The notes under the pieces: model-generated
The model's input: only the letters and a program-made list of their open reading frames with translations
Database searches by the model: none
What the model was told of the DNA's origin: nothing
Assembly (NCBI GenBank): GCA_964370755.1
Contig: CAYJKL010000001.1
Coordinates: 32,412-96,411, forward strand
DNA length: 64,000 bases
Origin: CAKOSP01 sp964370755
Lineage (GTDB): Bacteria > Bacillota_I > Bacilli_A > RF39 > UBA660
Direction: 5' to 3'
Shown here: piece by piece, positions 51,740 through 60,151 of the stretch
Position numbering within the stretch: the first letter of the stretch is position 1
Layout: each line of letters starts with the position of its first letter
Translations under genes and position numbers: made by a program

Positions 51740-52407
51740 AATACGTTGTAGTTAATACAAAAAATAGACTAACTGAAGATGCTGCAAAAAAATATAATGA
51801 AGGGCTAAAAATTTTAAATTTTAGTAACATTAAATTTATAGTGTGTCCTTCGGATAGTCAACTTAATATATTTGAAAATACGCCTTACTGTTTAGGTGCT
51901 CAGAATGCAGGAGATATTGGATTACTTAATGAATACAGTGTTACTCACTGTATTGTAGGGCATTCTTATAAAAGAATGCAAGGATTAAGTAACGATGATA
52001 TTATTAAAGAGTCTAGTGTTTTGCAAGAAAATGATATTAAACCTATTTTATGTGTAGGGGAAATAAATAAAGATGATGACTTTAGAGAAGTTATTGCAAG
52101 AGATATTAAACCTGTTTTTGATAATCTTAGTAATGAGGCTTTTATACTTGTTGCGTATGAGCCAGTTTGGTCGATTGGTAAAGATAAGAGAGCTGATATA
52201 AAGTATATCGAGAAAAATATTGCTTTAATAAAAAATTATTTGCTTGATAACTATGATGTTAATATAAAAGTTATTTATGGTGGTGGTGTGAGTTTAGATA
52301 ATATTGATGAACTTAAAAAATCGCATTTAATTGATGGTTATATGATATCAAGTAATGCCCTTGATGCTGGTAATTTAAAAAGAATTGTTGAATACGTTAA
52401 AAATTGA
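51736..52407 (+). CDS. tpiA: Divergent triosephosphate isomerase
   Basis: A 223-residue TIM barrel, about 25 short. Catalytic residues can be seen: Asn/Lys in VVVNTKNRL, His in CIVGHSYKR, Glu in VAYEPVWSIG. But conserved positions differ: the Glu after GHS is Tyr, the loop-6 end AIGTG is SIGKD, the phosphate-binding YGGSV is YGGGV, and the last GG pair is SS. Its place after pgk supports tpiA. Activity is likely but altered kinetics are possible. The stop lies in a terminator stem. Confidence 0.85.
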   Translation: MKYVVVNTKNRLTEDAAKKYNEGLKILNFSNIKFIVCPSDSQLNIFENTPYCLGAQNAGDIGLLNEYSVTHCIVGHSYKRMQGLSNDDIIKESSVLQENDIKPILCVGEINKDDDFREVIARDIKPVFDNLSNEAFILVAYEPVWSIGKDKRADIKYIEKNIALIKNYLLDNYDVNIKVIYGGGVSLDNIDELKKSHLIDGYMISSNALDAGNLKRIVEYVKN

Positions 52408-52432
52408 TTACACTTGTAATTGATTTTTTTTT
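52402..52432 (+). terminator. Intrinsic terminator with the tpiA stop in its 5' arm
   Basis: AATTGATTAC (52402-52411) pairs with GTAATTGATT (52416-52425, with G-U pairs) around ACTT, and a run of T follows. The TGA stop is 52405-52407. Confidence 0.82.
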
Positions 52433-52464
52433 ATTGTATGATATTCACATGATTAGGAGATATA

Positions 52465-54081
52465 ATGGAAAAATTTGAATATGTAAAATATAATTTTATG
52501 AAAAGTTTTGATAATAATATAAAAGTTGTTGGTAATGATGGTATTTATGGGATATATCAAAATGGTGTTTTTTTAGTACCACTTGTTTGTGATGAAATAT
52601 ATGTTGTAAGAGGTATATTTTATTTAAGTAGTAATGGTAAAAAAGGATTATTTAAAAATGGCGTATTAGTACCTATTATTTATGATAAGATTAGTGAAAT
52701 TAATAGTAATCTTTTTATTGTTACAATGAATGGAAAACAAGGAGTATATGATTTATCTGAAGGCTGCGAGATAATACCATGTGAGTATATGGATATTAGA
52801 TTTAATAATAATTATTTTATTGGAAGTAATTTTGATAAAAATGTTATATTTGATAGTAAAGGAAATAAAATATATGAGAGAGAATGTGAACATATTGGTT
52901 TTTCAAATGTAGATAAAAGTTATTTTACTATTAAAGATGGAAAATATAGGAATATTTACGATTCTAAAAGAAATAAAGAGATGGAAATTGGTGATGATAA
53001 TTGGTGGATTGAGAAATATGAACTTCCGGATAAATCAACTTTATTAATTAAGGAGAGTAGAAATCATAATAAAATATATTATAATTCAGAATTTATTTGT
53101 GAAGTTAATTTTCCGATTAGGAAATTTAATGTAGTGAATAATTATATATATATTTCCTCTGATTTATTTGATTATCTTGTTGATATAAATGAGAAAAAAA
53201 TTGTTTCTTATGATGCAAGAGTAATGGGTAATATTATAGTGATGTTAGATAAAGAAAATAATAAAGGTATGATACATAAAGGAAAAAGTGCTGTTATATC
53301 TGGAGATGATTGCTCTATACATATTGATTATAATTATGGTAAAGTATATTTTATTGATAAAAATGATGAACTTTATTTTGTTGATTCTGATTTGAATGAG
53401 GGATTTGTGTGTGATGGGTGCAAAACTATTAAGAAATTTGATGAAAATTATATTGTTATAGAGAATGTTGATAATACTAAGAAGTTTCTTGATAAAAGAA
53501 CTAAAAGAGTTGTAAAGGGTGAATTGTATAATGAAATATGTGATATAAGTATTTCTGTGCATTCAAATAAAGTAAATAATATTAGTTATTATTTAGAAAA
53601 TTATATTTTAAATGATTATAAATATAGAATAGTAGTTGGAGAAAATGGTAAAAAAGGCCTATTTGATGATAAAATTATGGAAGAAATACTTCCTTGTGAG
53701 TTTGAAGAGATTGGTTTTGTTATAGATGGTTTTGTAGCTTACTCTTATGATGGAGAATATTATGGAGTTGTTAATATTGATACTAAAGAAGATATACTAA
53801 GTCCTGTTTTTAAAGAAATTATTTTTGTTGATTCTAGATATATAGCGGGTGTCGATGATGATAATTTAGTTCATATAATATGTATTAGAAATAGAGATTA
53901 TTTTATTAAAAATAAGACTGAATTTAAGATGCTAAATTATTATGGCAAATATTATATTCGTCATAATGATGATTGTTTAGATCAATTTGGAAGTTTATAT
54001 GGTGTACTACCTGTTATTACTGAAAATGAATCAACTGTAAGAACTAAAAAAGATAGAAATACAGATAATATGGGAGAGTAA
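52465..54081 (+). CDS. WG-repeat protein
   Basis: A 538-residue protein of repeated beta units with WG-repeat features: GIYGIYQNGVFLVPLVCDEI, GKKGLFKNGVLVPIIYDKIS, GKQGVYDLSEGCEIIPCEYM near the N-terminus, and again GKKGLFDDKIMEEILPCEFE near residue 395. Such repeats form a propeller-like or solenoid fold, with roles mostly unknown. No signal peptide, so cytoplasmic. It lies between tpiA and spo0A and has its own AGGAG and terminator. Function not assigned. Confidence 0.85.
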   Translation: MEKFEYVKYNFMKSFDNNIKVVGNDGIYGIYQNGVFLVPLVCDEIYVVRGIFYLSSNGKKGLFKNGVLVPIIYDKISEINSNLFIVTMNGKQGVYDLSEGCEIIPCEYMDIRFNNNYFIGSNFDKNVIFDSKGNKIYERECEHIGFSNVDKSYFTIKDGKYRNIYDSKRNKEMEIGDDNWWIEKYELPDKSTLLIKESRNHNKIYYNSEFICEVNFPIRKFNVVNNYIYISSDLFDYLVDINEKKIVSYDARVMGNIIVMLDKENNKGMIHKGKSAVISGDDCSIHIDYNYGKVYFIDKNDELYFVDSDLNEGFVCDGCKTIKKFDENYIVIENVDNTKKFLDKRTKRVVKGELYNEICDISISVHSNKVNNISYYLENYILNDYKYRIVVGENGKKGLFDDKIMEEILPCEFEEIGFVIDGFVAYSYDGEYYGVVNIDTKEDILSPVFKEIIFVDSRYIAGVDDDNLVHIICIRNRDYFIKNKTEFKMLNYYGKYYIRHNDDCLDQFGSLYGVLPVITENESTVRTKKDRNTDNMGE

Positions 54082-54100
54082 CATGTGTTACTTTTTTATT
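54077..54100 (+). terminator. Intrinsic terminator with the WG-gene stop in its 5' arm
   Basis: AGTAAC (54077-54082) pairs perfectly with GTTACT (54087-54092) around ATGT; TAA is 54079-54081 and a T run follows. Confidence 0.88.
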
Positions 54101-54186
54101 TTCGACATTAGTCGACATAAGTTTACACTTGTTGACAATGCTTGACAAAGTATTTACTAGATTTTTGTCGATAGTTATTATATAAT
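54101..54186 (+). promoter_or_regulatory. spo0A control region with 0A boxes
   Basis: TTCGACA (54101, exact 0A box on the minus strand), GTCGACA (54111), and TGTCGATA (54166) just upstream of a consensus TATAAT (54181). Two TTGACA hexamers (54132, 54142) do not have ideal spacing to that -10. The layout suggests Spo0A autoregulation, one box lying at the -35 side of the -10. Confidence 0.65.
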
Positions 54187-54227
54187 TAGTTTATGTTGTG
54201 AAAGATGCTGTAAGAAAGGATTCTTTA

Positions 54228-54986
54228 ATGGAAAAAATTAGACTAGTTGTTGTAGATGGAAGTAAGGAAGTAGCAAATAGTATTAAGAAGTATTTTGAGG
54301 TTCATAGTAATATTAGTATCGTAGCAAATTTTGAAGATGGAGAAACTGCTTTGGAGTTTATGGTTAATAACCATAATTCTTTTGATGTAGTTATAACAGA
54401 TTTGATTTTGCCTAAAGTAGATGGCATGTGTTTAATAAATAATATGAAGAAAAGAAAGTTTGATAAGAAGGTTATTGTTTTATCATCTCTTTATAATGAA
54501 GAAATGGTTAAAAAAGTGTCGGATTTAGGTGTTGATTATTATATGATTAAACCTTTTAGTTTTGAATCTCTTGAGGAAAGAATATTAGATTTATTTAAAA
54601 ATAGTATTTTAAAATCAAATAAAGATGTGAGTATTGAAATTGAAGTAAGCTCACTTTTACATAATTTGGGTATACCATCGCATATAAGAGGGTATCAATA
54701 TATTAGAGATGGTGTAATGCTTATTTTTAATAGAAATTCATATGTTAGTTACATTACTAAAGAAGTTTATCCTGAAATAGCTGATAAATATAATACAACT
54801 TCTTCTAGAGTGGAAAGAGCTATAAGGCACGCTATTGAAATAAGCTGGGATAGAGGAGATTTGACTCTTATGGAGAATCTTTTTGGACATTCAATAGATT
54901 ATGATAGAAGTAAACCTACTAATAGTGAATATATTAATACACTTGCGGATAGAATGAAACTTTTAAATAAAAGTATTGCTGCATAA
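54228..54986 (+). CDS. spo0A: Sporulation master regulator Spo0A
   Basis: A 252-residue response regulator. Receiver (1-120): Asp10, phospho-acceptor Asp in VITDLILPKVDG (about 57), Ser in VLSSL, Lys in IKPF. DNA-binding domain: LLHNLGIPSHIRGYQYIRDG, TTSSRVERAIRHAIEISWDRG and KPTNSEYI, nearly as in Bacillus. The second acidic-pocket Asp (ADDN in Bacillus) is Gly here (VVDGSK). The linker is short. ATG 54228 follows AAAGGA. It lies in the glycolytic region between a WG gene and a gene before gpmI, not after spoIVB. Confidence 0.95.
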   Translation: MEKIRLVVVDGSKEVANSIKKYFEVHSNISIVANFEDGETALEFMVNNHNSFDVVITDLILPKVDGMCLINNMKKRKFDKKVIVLSSLYNEEMVKKVSDLGVDYYMIKPFSFESLEERILDLFKNSILKSNKDVSIEIEVSSLLHNLGIPSHIRGYQYIRDGVMLIFNRNSYVSYITKEVYPEIADKYNTTSSRVERAIRHAIEISWDRGDLTLMENLFGHSIDYDRSKPTNSEYINTLADRMKLLNKSIAA

Positions 54987-55007
54987 TTTTTAGTTATGCT
55001 TTTTTTT
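54981..55007 (+). terminator. Intrinsic terminator with the spo0A stop in its 5' arm
   Basis: GCATAA (54981-54986, ending with the TAA stop) pairs with TTATGC (54994-54999) around TTTTTAG, followed by eight T. Confidence 0.88.
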
Positions 55008-55054
55008 CTTGAAAATATAGTTTCTGGTGGTATAATAGATGTACGCGAGGGTTT

Positions 55055-55942
55055 ATGGAAGAAAAATTAATGTTAATTATTGATAAAGCAGTTAGAAATG
55101 AGATGTCTGCTGTAAAAGTTTTAAGAGAAATGGCGAATTTTTTAATTAAAAGGCCAATTTATAATCAATATGTTAAAAGTGTTGTTTTCAATGATAAGCA
55201 TAGTATTATGTTTGATCCAATTACAGAATTTGCTGTTATTACTAATCTTAATCCTGATGATATATACGTGTACGTCAATGATTTTGTAGCATTAGCTGAT
55301 GCAAGACTTGAATTTGCTTATTTTAAAAGCTATAGAGATAGAAGAGTTGCTTATTATTTAAGTTTGTTTTTAGATTTATTAAAAAAGTTTGAAATTGCTT
55401 CAGTTAAATCGATTTTAAATCAAGAAACAAGATGTTTTTCTCATAGTGTTTTAAGTGATTGTATGCTAATTACTAGTAAAGTGGATTTTGTTGGAGTATT
55501 TAATGGAGTTAATGACACGTCTAATAATAATGTACGTAATATGCTTAATCCAGTTAATAGATTTATGTTCTCAAATGCATTAATTAAACTAATATTAACG
55601 CTTGATTGTATGGACGTAAGTGATGAAGTTAGGTTAGTTTTTAAGGATATACAAAAAGGTGCTTATGCTTATTCTTATGTTTCGTCAAATTTATGTAACG
55701 ATGAATATTTGATGTATTCTCCTACGTTATTGTATTTAAGTCATAATGGTATTGAAAACCCACTTAATTTGTTTGATATATGTGAGAAATTAAAAATGGA
55801 TATAGATGACTTTATTATCAATAATATAAGTATTGATGAAAGATTACATTTAGGACTTACTATTACTAGAGATGAGTATAATGAACTCGTTAAAGATACA
55901 ATTTATAGTCCTTTAGTGGTAAATCACTTTGAAATGTGTTAA
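55055..55942 (+). CDS. Hypothetical protein, 295 residues
   Basis: No family recognised. Predicted soluble and largely helical, with a few aromatic-rich stretches (YFKSYRDRRVAYYLSLFLDLL) and a C-terminal FEMC. Promoter TTGAAA/TATAAT (about 55009-55035) and GAGGG ribosome binding site. It lies between spo0A and gpmI, both of conserved function, with codon use like its neighbours. A link with sporulation is only suggested by position. Confidence 0.7.
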   Translation: MEEKLMLIIDKAVRNEMSAVKVLREMANFLIKRPIYNQYVKSVVFNDKHSIMFDPITEFAVITNLNPDDIYVYVNDFVALADARLEFAYFKSYRDRRVAYYLSLFLDLLKKFEIASVKSILNQETRCFSHSVLSDCMLITSKVDFVGVFNGVNDTSNNNVRNMLNPVNRFMFSNALIKLILTLDCMDVSDEVRLVFKDIQKGAYAYSYVSSNLCNDEYLMYSPTLLYLSHNGIENPLNLFDICEKLKMDIDDFIINNISIDERLHLGLTITRDEYNELVKDTIYSPLVVNHFEMC

Positions 55943-55967
55943 ACTATATTATAGAGAGGTTTAAGTT

Positions 55968-57464
55968 ATGAAGAAAATTTTAACAATTATATTTGATGGA
56001 TTTGGTATCAGAAAAGATGAAGAGGGTAATGCAGTTAAAGCTGCAGATATGAGAAATTTTAATGCAATGTGGGATGAATATCCTCATGCTCTTTTAGAAG
56101 CTAGTGGTGAAGCTGTTGGACTTTCTGAAGGACAGTTTGGTAATAGTGAAGTAGGTCATACGGCAATTGGCGCTGGTAGGCTTGTTAAACAAAATGATCG
56201 CATAGTTACTGACTTTTTAGAAAATGAATATGTTGATAATGAAGAGTTTAAGAATATGCTTTTAGAAAAAGATAAAAATTTTCATATTATTGGATTATGT
56301 AGTGATGGTAATGTTCATGCTGATTTAAAACATTTTTTATTATTTTATGAAATTCTTTATAAAAATGATATTAAAAACATTCATTTTCATTTAATTACTG
56401 ATGGTAGAGATACTAAAGTTGATAGTTCTTTATCTTATATTGAGAAGTTAGAAGAAAAATTGATACTTACTGGAGTAGGAGATATAACTAGTATATGTGG
56501 TCGTTTTTATGCGATGGATAGAGATAAAAATTATGATAGAACAAAACAATATTATGATTTAATTAGTAAAGGTATTGGAATTAATGCTCTTGATTATAAA
56601 AAAGCTATTGCTGCTCAATATGAAAAGGGGATTACTGATGAATTTATAAAGCCTATTATACTTAATTCGTCTAATACTTTTAAAGATGGAGATAATGTAA
56701 TTTGGATGAATTTTAGAGCTGATAGAGCTAAGCAAATAGTTGGGGTCTTTACAGATCCAAAGTTTGAAGTTTTTTATAAACAACCACTTCCGAATTCTAA
56801 ATTTTATACAATGCTTCCTGTTGATGAAAGCTATGAAACGGTTAATTTTAATAAACCGGATGATATTACTAATCCACTTGGAATTTATTTATCTAAACTA
56901 GATTTAACACAAGCAAGAATTGCTGAAAGTGAAAAGTATCCACATGTTACATATTTTTTTGACGGTGGTTTTGAAGGAAAAATACAAAATTGTGATAAAT
57001 ATGAAATACCTTCACAAAAAGTTAATACTTATGATACAGTTCCTCAGATGAGTGCTCTTGATGTTACTAGACAAACTATTAAGGCTATGGAGCAGGATGT
57101 TGATTTTATTTTAGTTAACTTTGCAAACCCTGATATGGTTGGTCATACTGGTAATTTTGATGCTACAGTTAATGCGTGCACGACTGTTGACATGTGTTTA
57201 GGTAAATTAATTGAAGTTGCTGATGATAACTTTTATAAAATTATTTTACTTGCTGATCATGGTAATGCTGATATGATGAAGTATGAAGATGGATCTATAT
57301 GTACGACTCATACTTCTTCTAAAGTTCCATTTATAATTAGAGATGGTAGTGTTAATTTAAAACCTAGTGGGGACTTAACAATGGTAGCTCCAACTATACT
57401 TAATTACATGGATATAAAAATACCAACTGAGATGGAAGACACGCAAATTTTAACGGAGAATTAG
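55968..57464 (+). CDS. gpmI: 2,3-bisphosphoglycerate-independent phosphoglycerate mutase
   Basis: A 498-residue Mn-dependent mutase: FDGFGIRKDEEGNAV at the start, phospho-Ser in GNSEVGHTAIGAGR (about 62), HFHLITDGRDT, MNFRADRAKQI, and metal-binding ADHGNADMMKY and THTSSKVPF. In spore formers this enzyme is pH/Mn-sensitive and controls 3-PGA storage in spores. AGAGAGG precedes the ATG. Enolase, usually next, is absent; a metal exporter follows after three bases. Confidence 0.95.
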   Translation: MKKILTIIFDGFGIRKDEEGNAVKAADMRNFNAMWDEYPHALLEASGEAVGLSEGQFGNSEVGHTAIGAGRLVKQNDRIVTDFLENEYVDNEEFKNMLLEKDKNFHIIGLCSDGNVHADLKHFLLFYEILYKNDIKNIHFHLITDGRDTKVDSSLSYIEKLEEKLILTGVGDITSICGRFYAMDRDKNYDRTKQYYDLISKGIGINALDYKKAIAAQYEKGITDEFIKPIILNSSNTFKDGDNVIWMNFRADRAKQIVGVFTDPKFEVFYKQPLPNSKFYTMLPVDESYETVNFNKPDDITNPLGIYLSKLDLTQARIAESEKYPHVTYFFDGGFEGKIQNCDKYEIPSQKVNTYDTVPQMSALDVTRQTIKAMEQDVDFILVNFANPDMVGHTGNFDATVNACTTVDMCLGKLIEVADDNFYKIILLADHGNADMMKYEDGSICTTHTSSKVPFIIRDGSVNLKPSGDLTMVAPTILNYMDIKIPTEMEDTQILTEN

Positions 57465-57467
57465 AAT

Positions 57468-58310
57468 ATGGAACATTTGATTCATACTTTAGAACATGCT
57501 TTTTTCGATAGTATTACTATACTTCCATTTTTGTTCATTGCGTTTCTTGTTATAGAATATACTGAGCATAGAATTAGAAAAAGGCAAAGTAACATATTAA
57601 ATAAAACTAAAAAAGTAGGTCCATTGATAGGTTCTTTACTTGGAGTGTTTCCTCAGTGTGGTTTTTCAGTTATGGCTACAAATTTTTATGCTAGTAGAAT
57701 TGTTACTTTAGGAACATTAATAAGTGTTTACTTAGTTACTAGTGATGAGATGCTTATCATTATGTTGGCAGAAAAAGCTCCTCTAGATATAATTATTTCT
57801 ATTATAGGTATTAAAGTAGTTATTGGTATATTGTTTGGATTTATTATTGATTATTTCTTTGTTAATAAGAAAAATGTAGAAAAAGAGAATTTTGATATTT
57901 GTGCTGATGAGCATTGTGGATGTGAGCATAGCATTTTAAAAGGTGCTTTAGTTCATACTTTGAAAATATTTTTATTTATATTTGTGTTTAGTGCATTAAT
58001 TGATTTTTTTGTTCATGAATTTGGCGAAGAATCTTTAGGTAATTTATTTTTAAAGGATAACTTTTTTGCTCCATTTATAACAGGTCTTATTGGACTTATT
58101 CCAAATTGTGCTGCTAGTATAATTATTACAGAATTATATTTATCAGAAGCAATTAGTTTTGGAGCAGTTATAGCTGGTCTTTTAACTGGTGCTGGAGCTG
58201 CTTTATTAGTTTTATTCAGAACTAATAAAAATTTAGTAGAAAATTTAAAAATAGTATTTTTATTATACTCAATCGGTGTTTTGTCAGGTTTAATTATTAA
58301 TTTATTTTAA
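57468..58310 (+). CDS. ArsP_2-type ten-helix heavy-metal/Mn exporter (putative)
   Basis: A 280-residue polytopic membrane protein with two related halves: GPLIGSLLGVFPQCGFSVMA and APFITGLIGLIPNCAASIII, each followed by a hydrophobic run; between them is a Cys/His loop (CADEHCGCEHS) that may bind metal. This is the plan of the ArsP_2 family, annotated as arsenic or manganese exporters. Coupling to Mn-dependent gpmI (three-base gap) favours manganese, as inference only. Confidence 0.75.
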   Translation: MEHLIHTLEHAFFDSITILPFLFIAFLVIEYTEHRIRKRQSNILNKTKKVGPLIGSLLGVFPQCGFSVMATNFYASRIVTLGTLISVYLVTSDEMLIIMLAEKAPLDIIISIIGIKVVIGILFGFIIDYFFVNKKNVEKENFDICADEHCGCEHSILKGALVHTLKIFLFIFVFSALIDFFVHEFGEESLGNLFLKDNFFAPFITGLIGLIPNCAASIIITELYLSEAISFGAVIAGLLTGAGAALLVLFRTNKNLVENLKIVFLLYSIGVLSGLIINLF

Positions 58311-58322
58311 AGGAAGGTATTT

Positions 58323-59192
58323 ATGAAAAATAAAGTTATTATTATATTGTTAATTGTTATAATTGGGGGATTTGTTTATATTAATTTTGATGAAGATAAG
58401 TCAAGTAATGGTGGTTCTAATAAAGATGAAAATGTTAGTTCAAGTGAATTAGTCGATGATGCTAAAGGTATTTATGATGACCTTTTAAGTGTTGAGAATG
58501 TTTATAAAATGAATGTTAGTAGATTTCATGATGTTGAAGATAAATATTTAAGTGAAGAAAATAAATTGTATTATGCAATGCATTTAAGTGAAAAAGACTT
58601 TGTTTATAATGATAATGAAGATAACTATGAATGTGATTTATATTCATCTGGTATCTCTGTGCTTGATTTTGATGAGTGTGGCTTTTTTAAAGTAAGTATT
58701 GATGATGTAGATGATTCATATACTGATATGTTTGTTGAAAGTATTAATTTTGAAGATTTAAATATAGATGAAGAATTTTATTATAATTTATTTGTATCAT
58801 GTAATATTTTAACAGATGATATTGAGTGTTTTAGAGCAATAGGTGGTTATACTGATGATTTATATTATTTTGTTAGTTTAATTACTGATGAAGAAGTTAG
58901 TGACGAAGAAATAGTTCTTACTGAAAAAGTAATTTATGTTAAATATAATTTTAATGAAGAGTTATATCAAGTACTTGAAAATAATTATATAGAAGGTAAT
59001 GTTTCTTATGATACTTCTATTTTTGAAACTGATGATAATTTAGAAAAACTTTTAAATGATGAATTTGATGAAAAAGAAAAAGAAGACATATTTGATTATT
59101 ATTCAAATGAAGGCGACTATATTAGAGAAGTTGAACATACTTTTGGTATATTTGATGGATCTGTTTATTATAGTCATTCAGAAGTAAAATAA
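58323..59192 (+). CDS. Membrane-anchored acidic hypothetical protein, 289 residues
   Basis: N-terminal membrane anchor (KNKVIIILLIVIIGGFVYI) followed by a Ser/Asn/Gly-rich linker and a highly acidic outer domain; four Cys (YECDLYS, DECGFF, VSCNIL, IECFRA) could form disulfides. No family recognised. It follows the exporter gene by 12 bases with AAAGGAAGG, so it is probably co-transcribed. Confidence 0.7.
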   Translation: MKNKVIIILLIVIIGGFVYINFDEDKSSNGGSNKDENVSSSELVDDAKGIYDDLLSVENVYKMNVSRFHDVEDKYLSEENKLYYAMHLSEKDFVYNDNEDNYECDLYSSGISVLDFDECGFFKVSIDDVDDSYTDMFVESINFEDLNIDEEFYYNLFVSCNILTDDIECFRAIGGYTDDLYYFVSLITDEEVSDEEIVLTEKVIYVKYNFNEELYQVLENNYIEGNVSYDTSIFETDDNLEKLLNDEFDEKEKEDIFDYYSNEGDYIREVEHTFGIFDGSVYYSHSEVK

Positions 59193-59214
59193 ATATAAAA
59201 TTTGTATTATTTTA

Positions 59215-59243
59215 TTGACAATTTTAATTTTGAGAGTTATTAT
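59215..59243 (+). promoter_or_regulatory. SigmaA-type promoter of the 23-codon gene
   Basis: Consensus TTGACA and TATTAT are exactly 17 bp apart; transcription would start near 59250. Confidence 0.78.
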
Positions 59244-59276
59244 TTGGTTAGTTGTATAAAGTTGTAGGAGGTTTTT

Positions 59277-59348
59277 ATGAAAGTTATTTTTGTTGGAAAT
59301 TTAATTTTTGCTATTAACTCTATGATTTTATTCAATGCTGAAATTTAA
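59277..59348 (+). CDS. Small hydrophobic peptide, 23 residues (candidate new gene or leader peptide)
   Basis: The ORF begins MKVIFVGNLIF and ends MILFNAEI. AGGAGG lies five bases upstream of the ATG, a promoter lies at 59215-59243, and a terminator starts one base after the TAA, so it forms a complete mini-transcription unit. The peptide has one Lys and one Glu at opposite ends of a hydrophobic core, like a short membrane-seated peptide. I know no homologue. Alternatively it is the leader peptide of an attenuator for the gene at 59401. Confidence 0.6.
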   Translation: MKVIFVGNLIFAINSMILFNAEI

Positions 59349-59380
59349 AAAGATACTTTTTTGGTATCTTTTTATTTTTT
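59349..59380 (+). terminator. Intrinsic terminator after the 23-codon ORF
   Basis: AAAGATAC (59349-59356) pairs perfectly with GTATCTTT (59364-59371), followed by a T-rich tract. It lies upstream of the 59401 gene, which has no other visible promoter. Confidence 0.85.
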
Positions 59381-59400
59381 TATAGAAAGGGATTTGTTGT

Positions 59401-59976
59401 ATGAATGGAAATTATAATTTATTTGAAAGTGATATTTTAGAGGATAAATCTAGTTATCATAAAAAATTTGTTAAAGAACAAGTTTATATACTAGGGGATT
59501 CATGGGATTATGTTGATTTTTCTGGTACAAAAGAGGATGAAAGACAAAGCTTTGAAAAAAGTTATGATGACCTTTTGAGAAGTTATTATACATATATTAA
59601 GTACTGTCTTATGGTTAATGAGAAGTCTACTCTTAATAATGCAGGTTCTGTTGTTAATTCTCTTTCACGTTTGTTTAATGATGCTTTTGAGTGTGGTCAA
59701 ATTAATCATTTATTTTTGTGTTTGCTTTCATTATCTAGAAAAATACTTTTGTTTGAAACATTTTCAAATCCAACATTTAGAGCTGAAATTTTAAAATTAG
59801 TTACTAAAGTTGTGAAATCTTTTGATGATTTAGATGCTGTAGAAAGTGTTTTAGCAAAATATAATGCATATGTTGCAAGTGATGCTTTGATTGAAAAAAA
59901 ATTATTTGATGATTTGCAAAAAGAATTAAAGTTAGTTGATGTTAATAGAAAAGTTAGAGGACTTAAGATTTTTTAA
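59401..59976 (+). CDS. Hypothetical protein, 191 residues
   Basis: No family recognised. Predicted soluble and mostly helical (SYDDLLRSYYTYIKYCLM, AEILKLVTKVVKSFDDLDAVESVL). GAAAGGG ribosome binding site. It follows the small ORF and its terminator and may be expressed by read-through, which would make 59215-59400 a control region. Confidence 0.65.
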   Translation: MNGNYNLFESDILEDKSSYHKKFVKEQVYILGDSWDYVDFSGTKEDERQSFEKSYDDLLRSYYTYIKYCLMVNEKSTLNNAGSVVNSLSRLFNDAFECGQINHLFLCLLSLSRKILLFETFSNPTFRAEILKLVTKVVKSFDDLDAVESVLAKYNAYVASDALIEKKLFDDLQKELKLVDVNRKVRGLKIF

Positions 59977-60102
59977 TTATTTCGTTTGTAAATTTTGTGT
60001 GTTTATCATGTTTTCATGAGTGTCTATTTTAATCGTATTTGTTATATGTATTCCTTATGTTGTTTTAAGTATATCATTATTTGATTTAAAGATAAATAGT
60101 AA

Positions 60103-60131
60103 TTGACTATGATATTTAAGTGCTTTATAAT
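60103..60131 (+). promoter_or_regulatory. SigmaA-type promoter of the 60152 gene
   Basis: TTGACT and TATAAT, 17 bp apart; GGAGGG lies 7 bases before the ATG. Confidence 0.8.
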
Positions 60132-60151
60132 ATACTTTAAATGGAGGGTTT

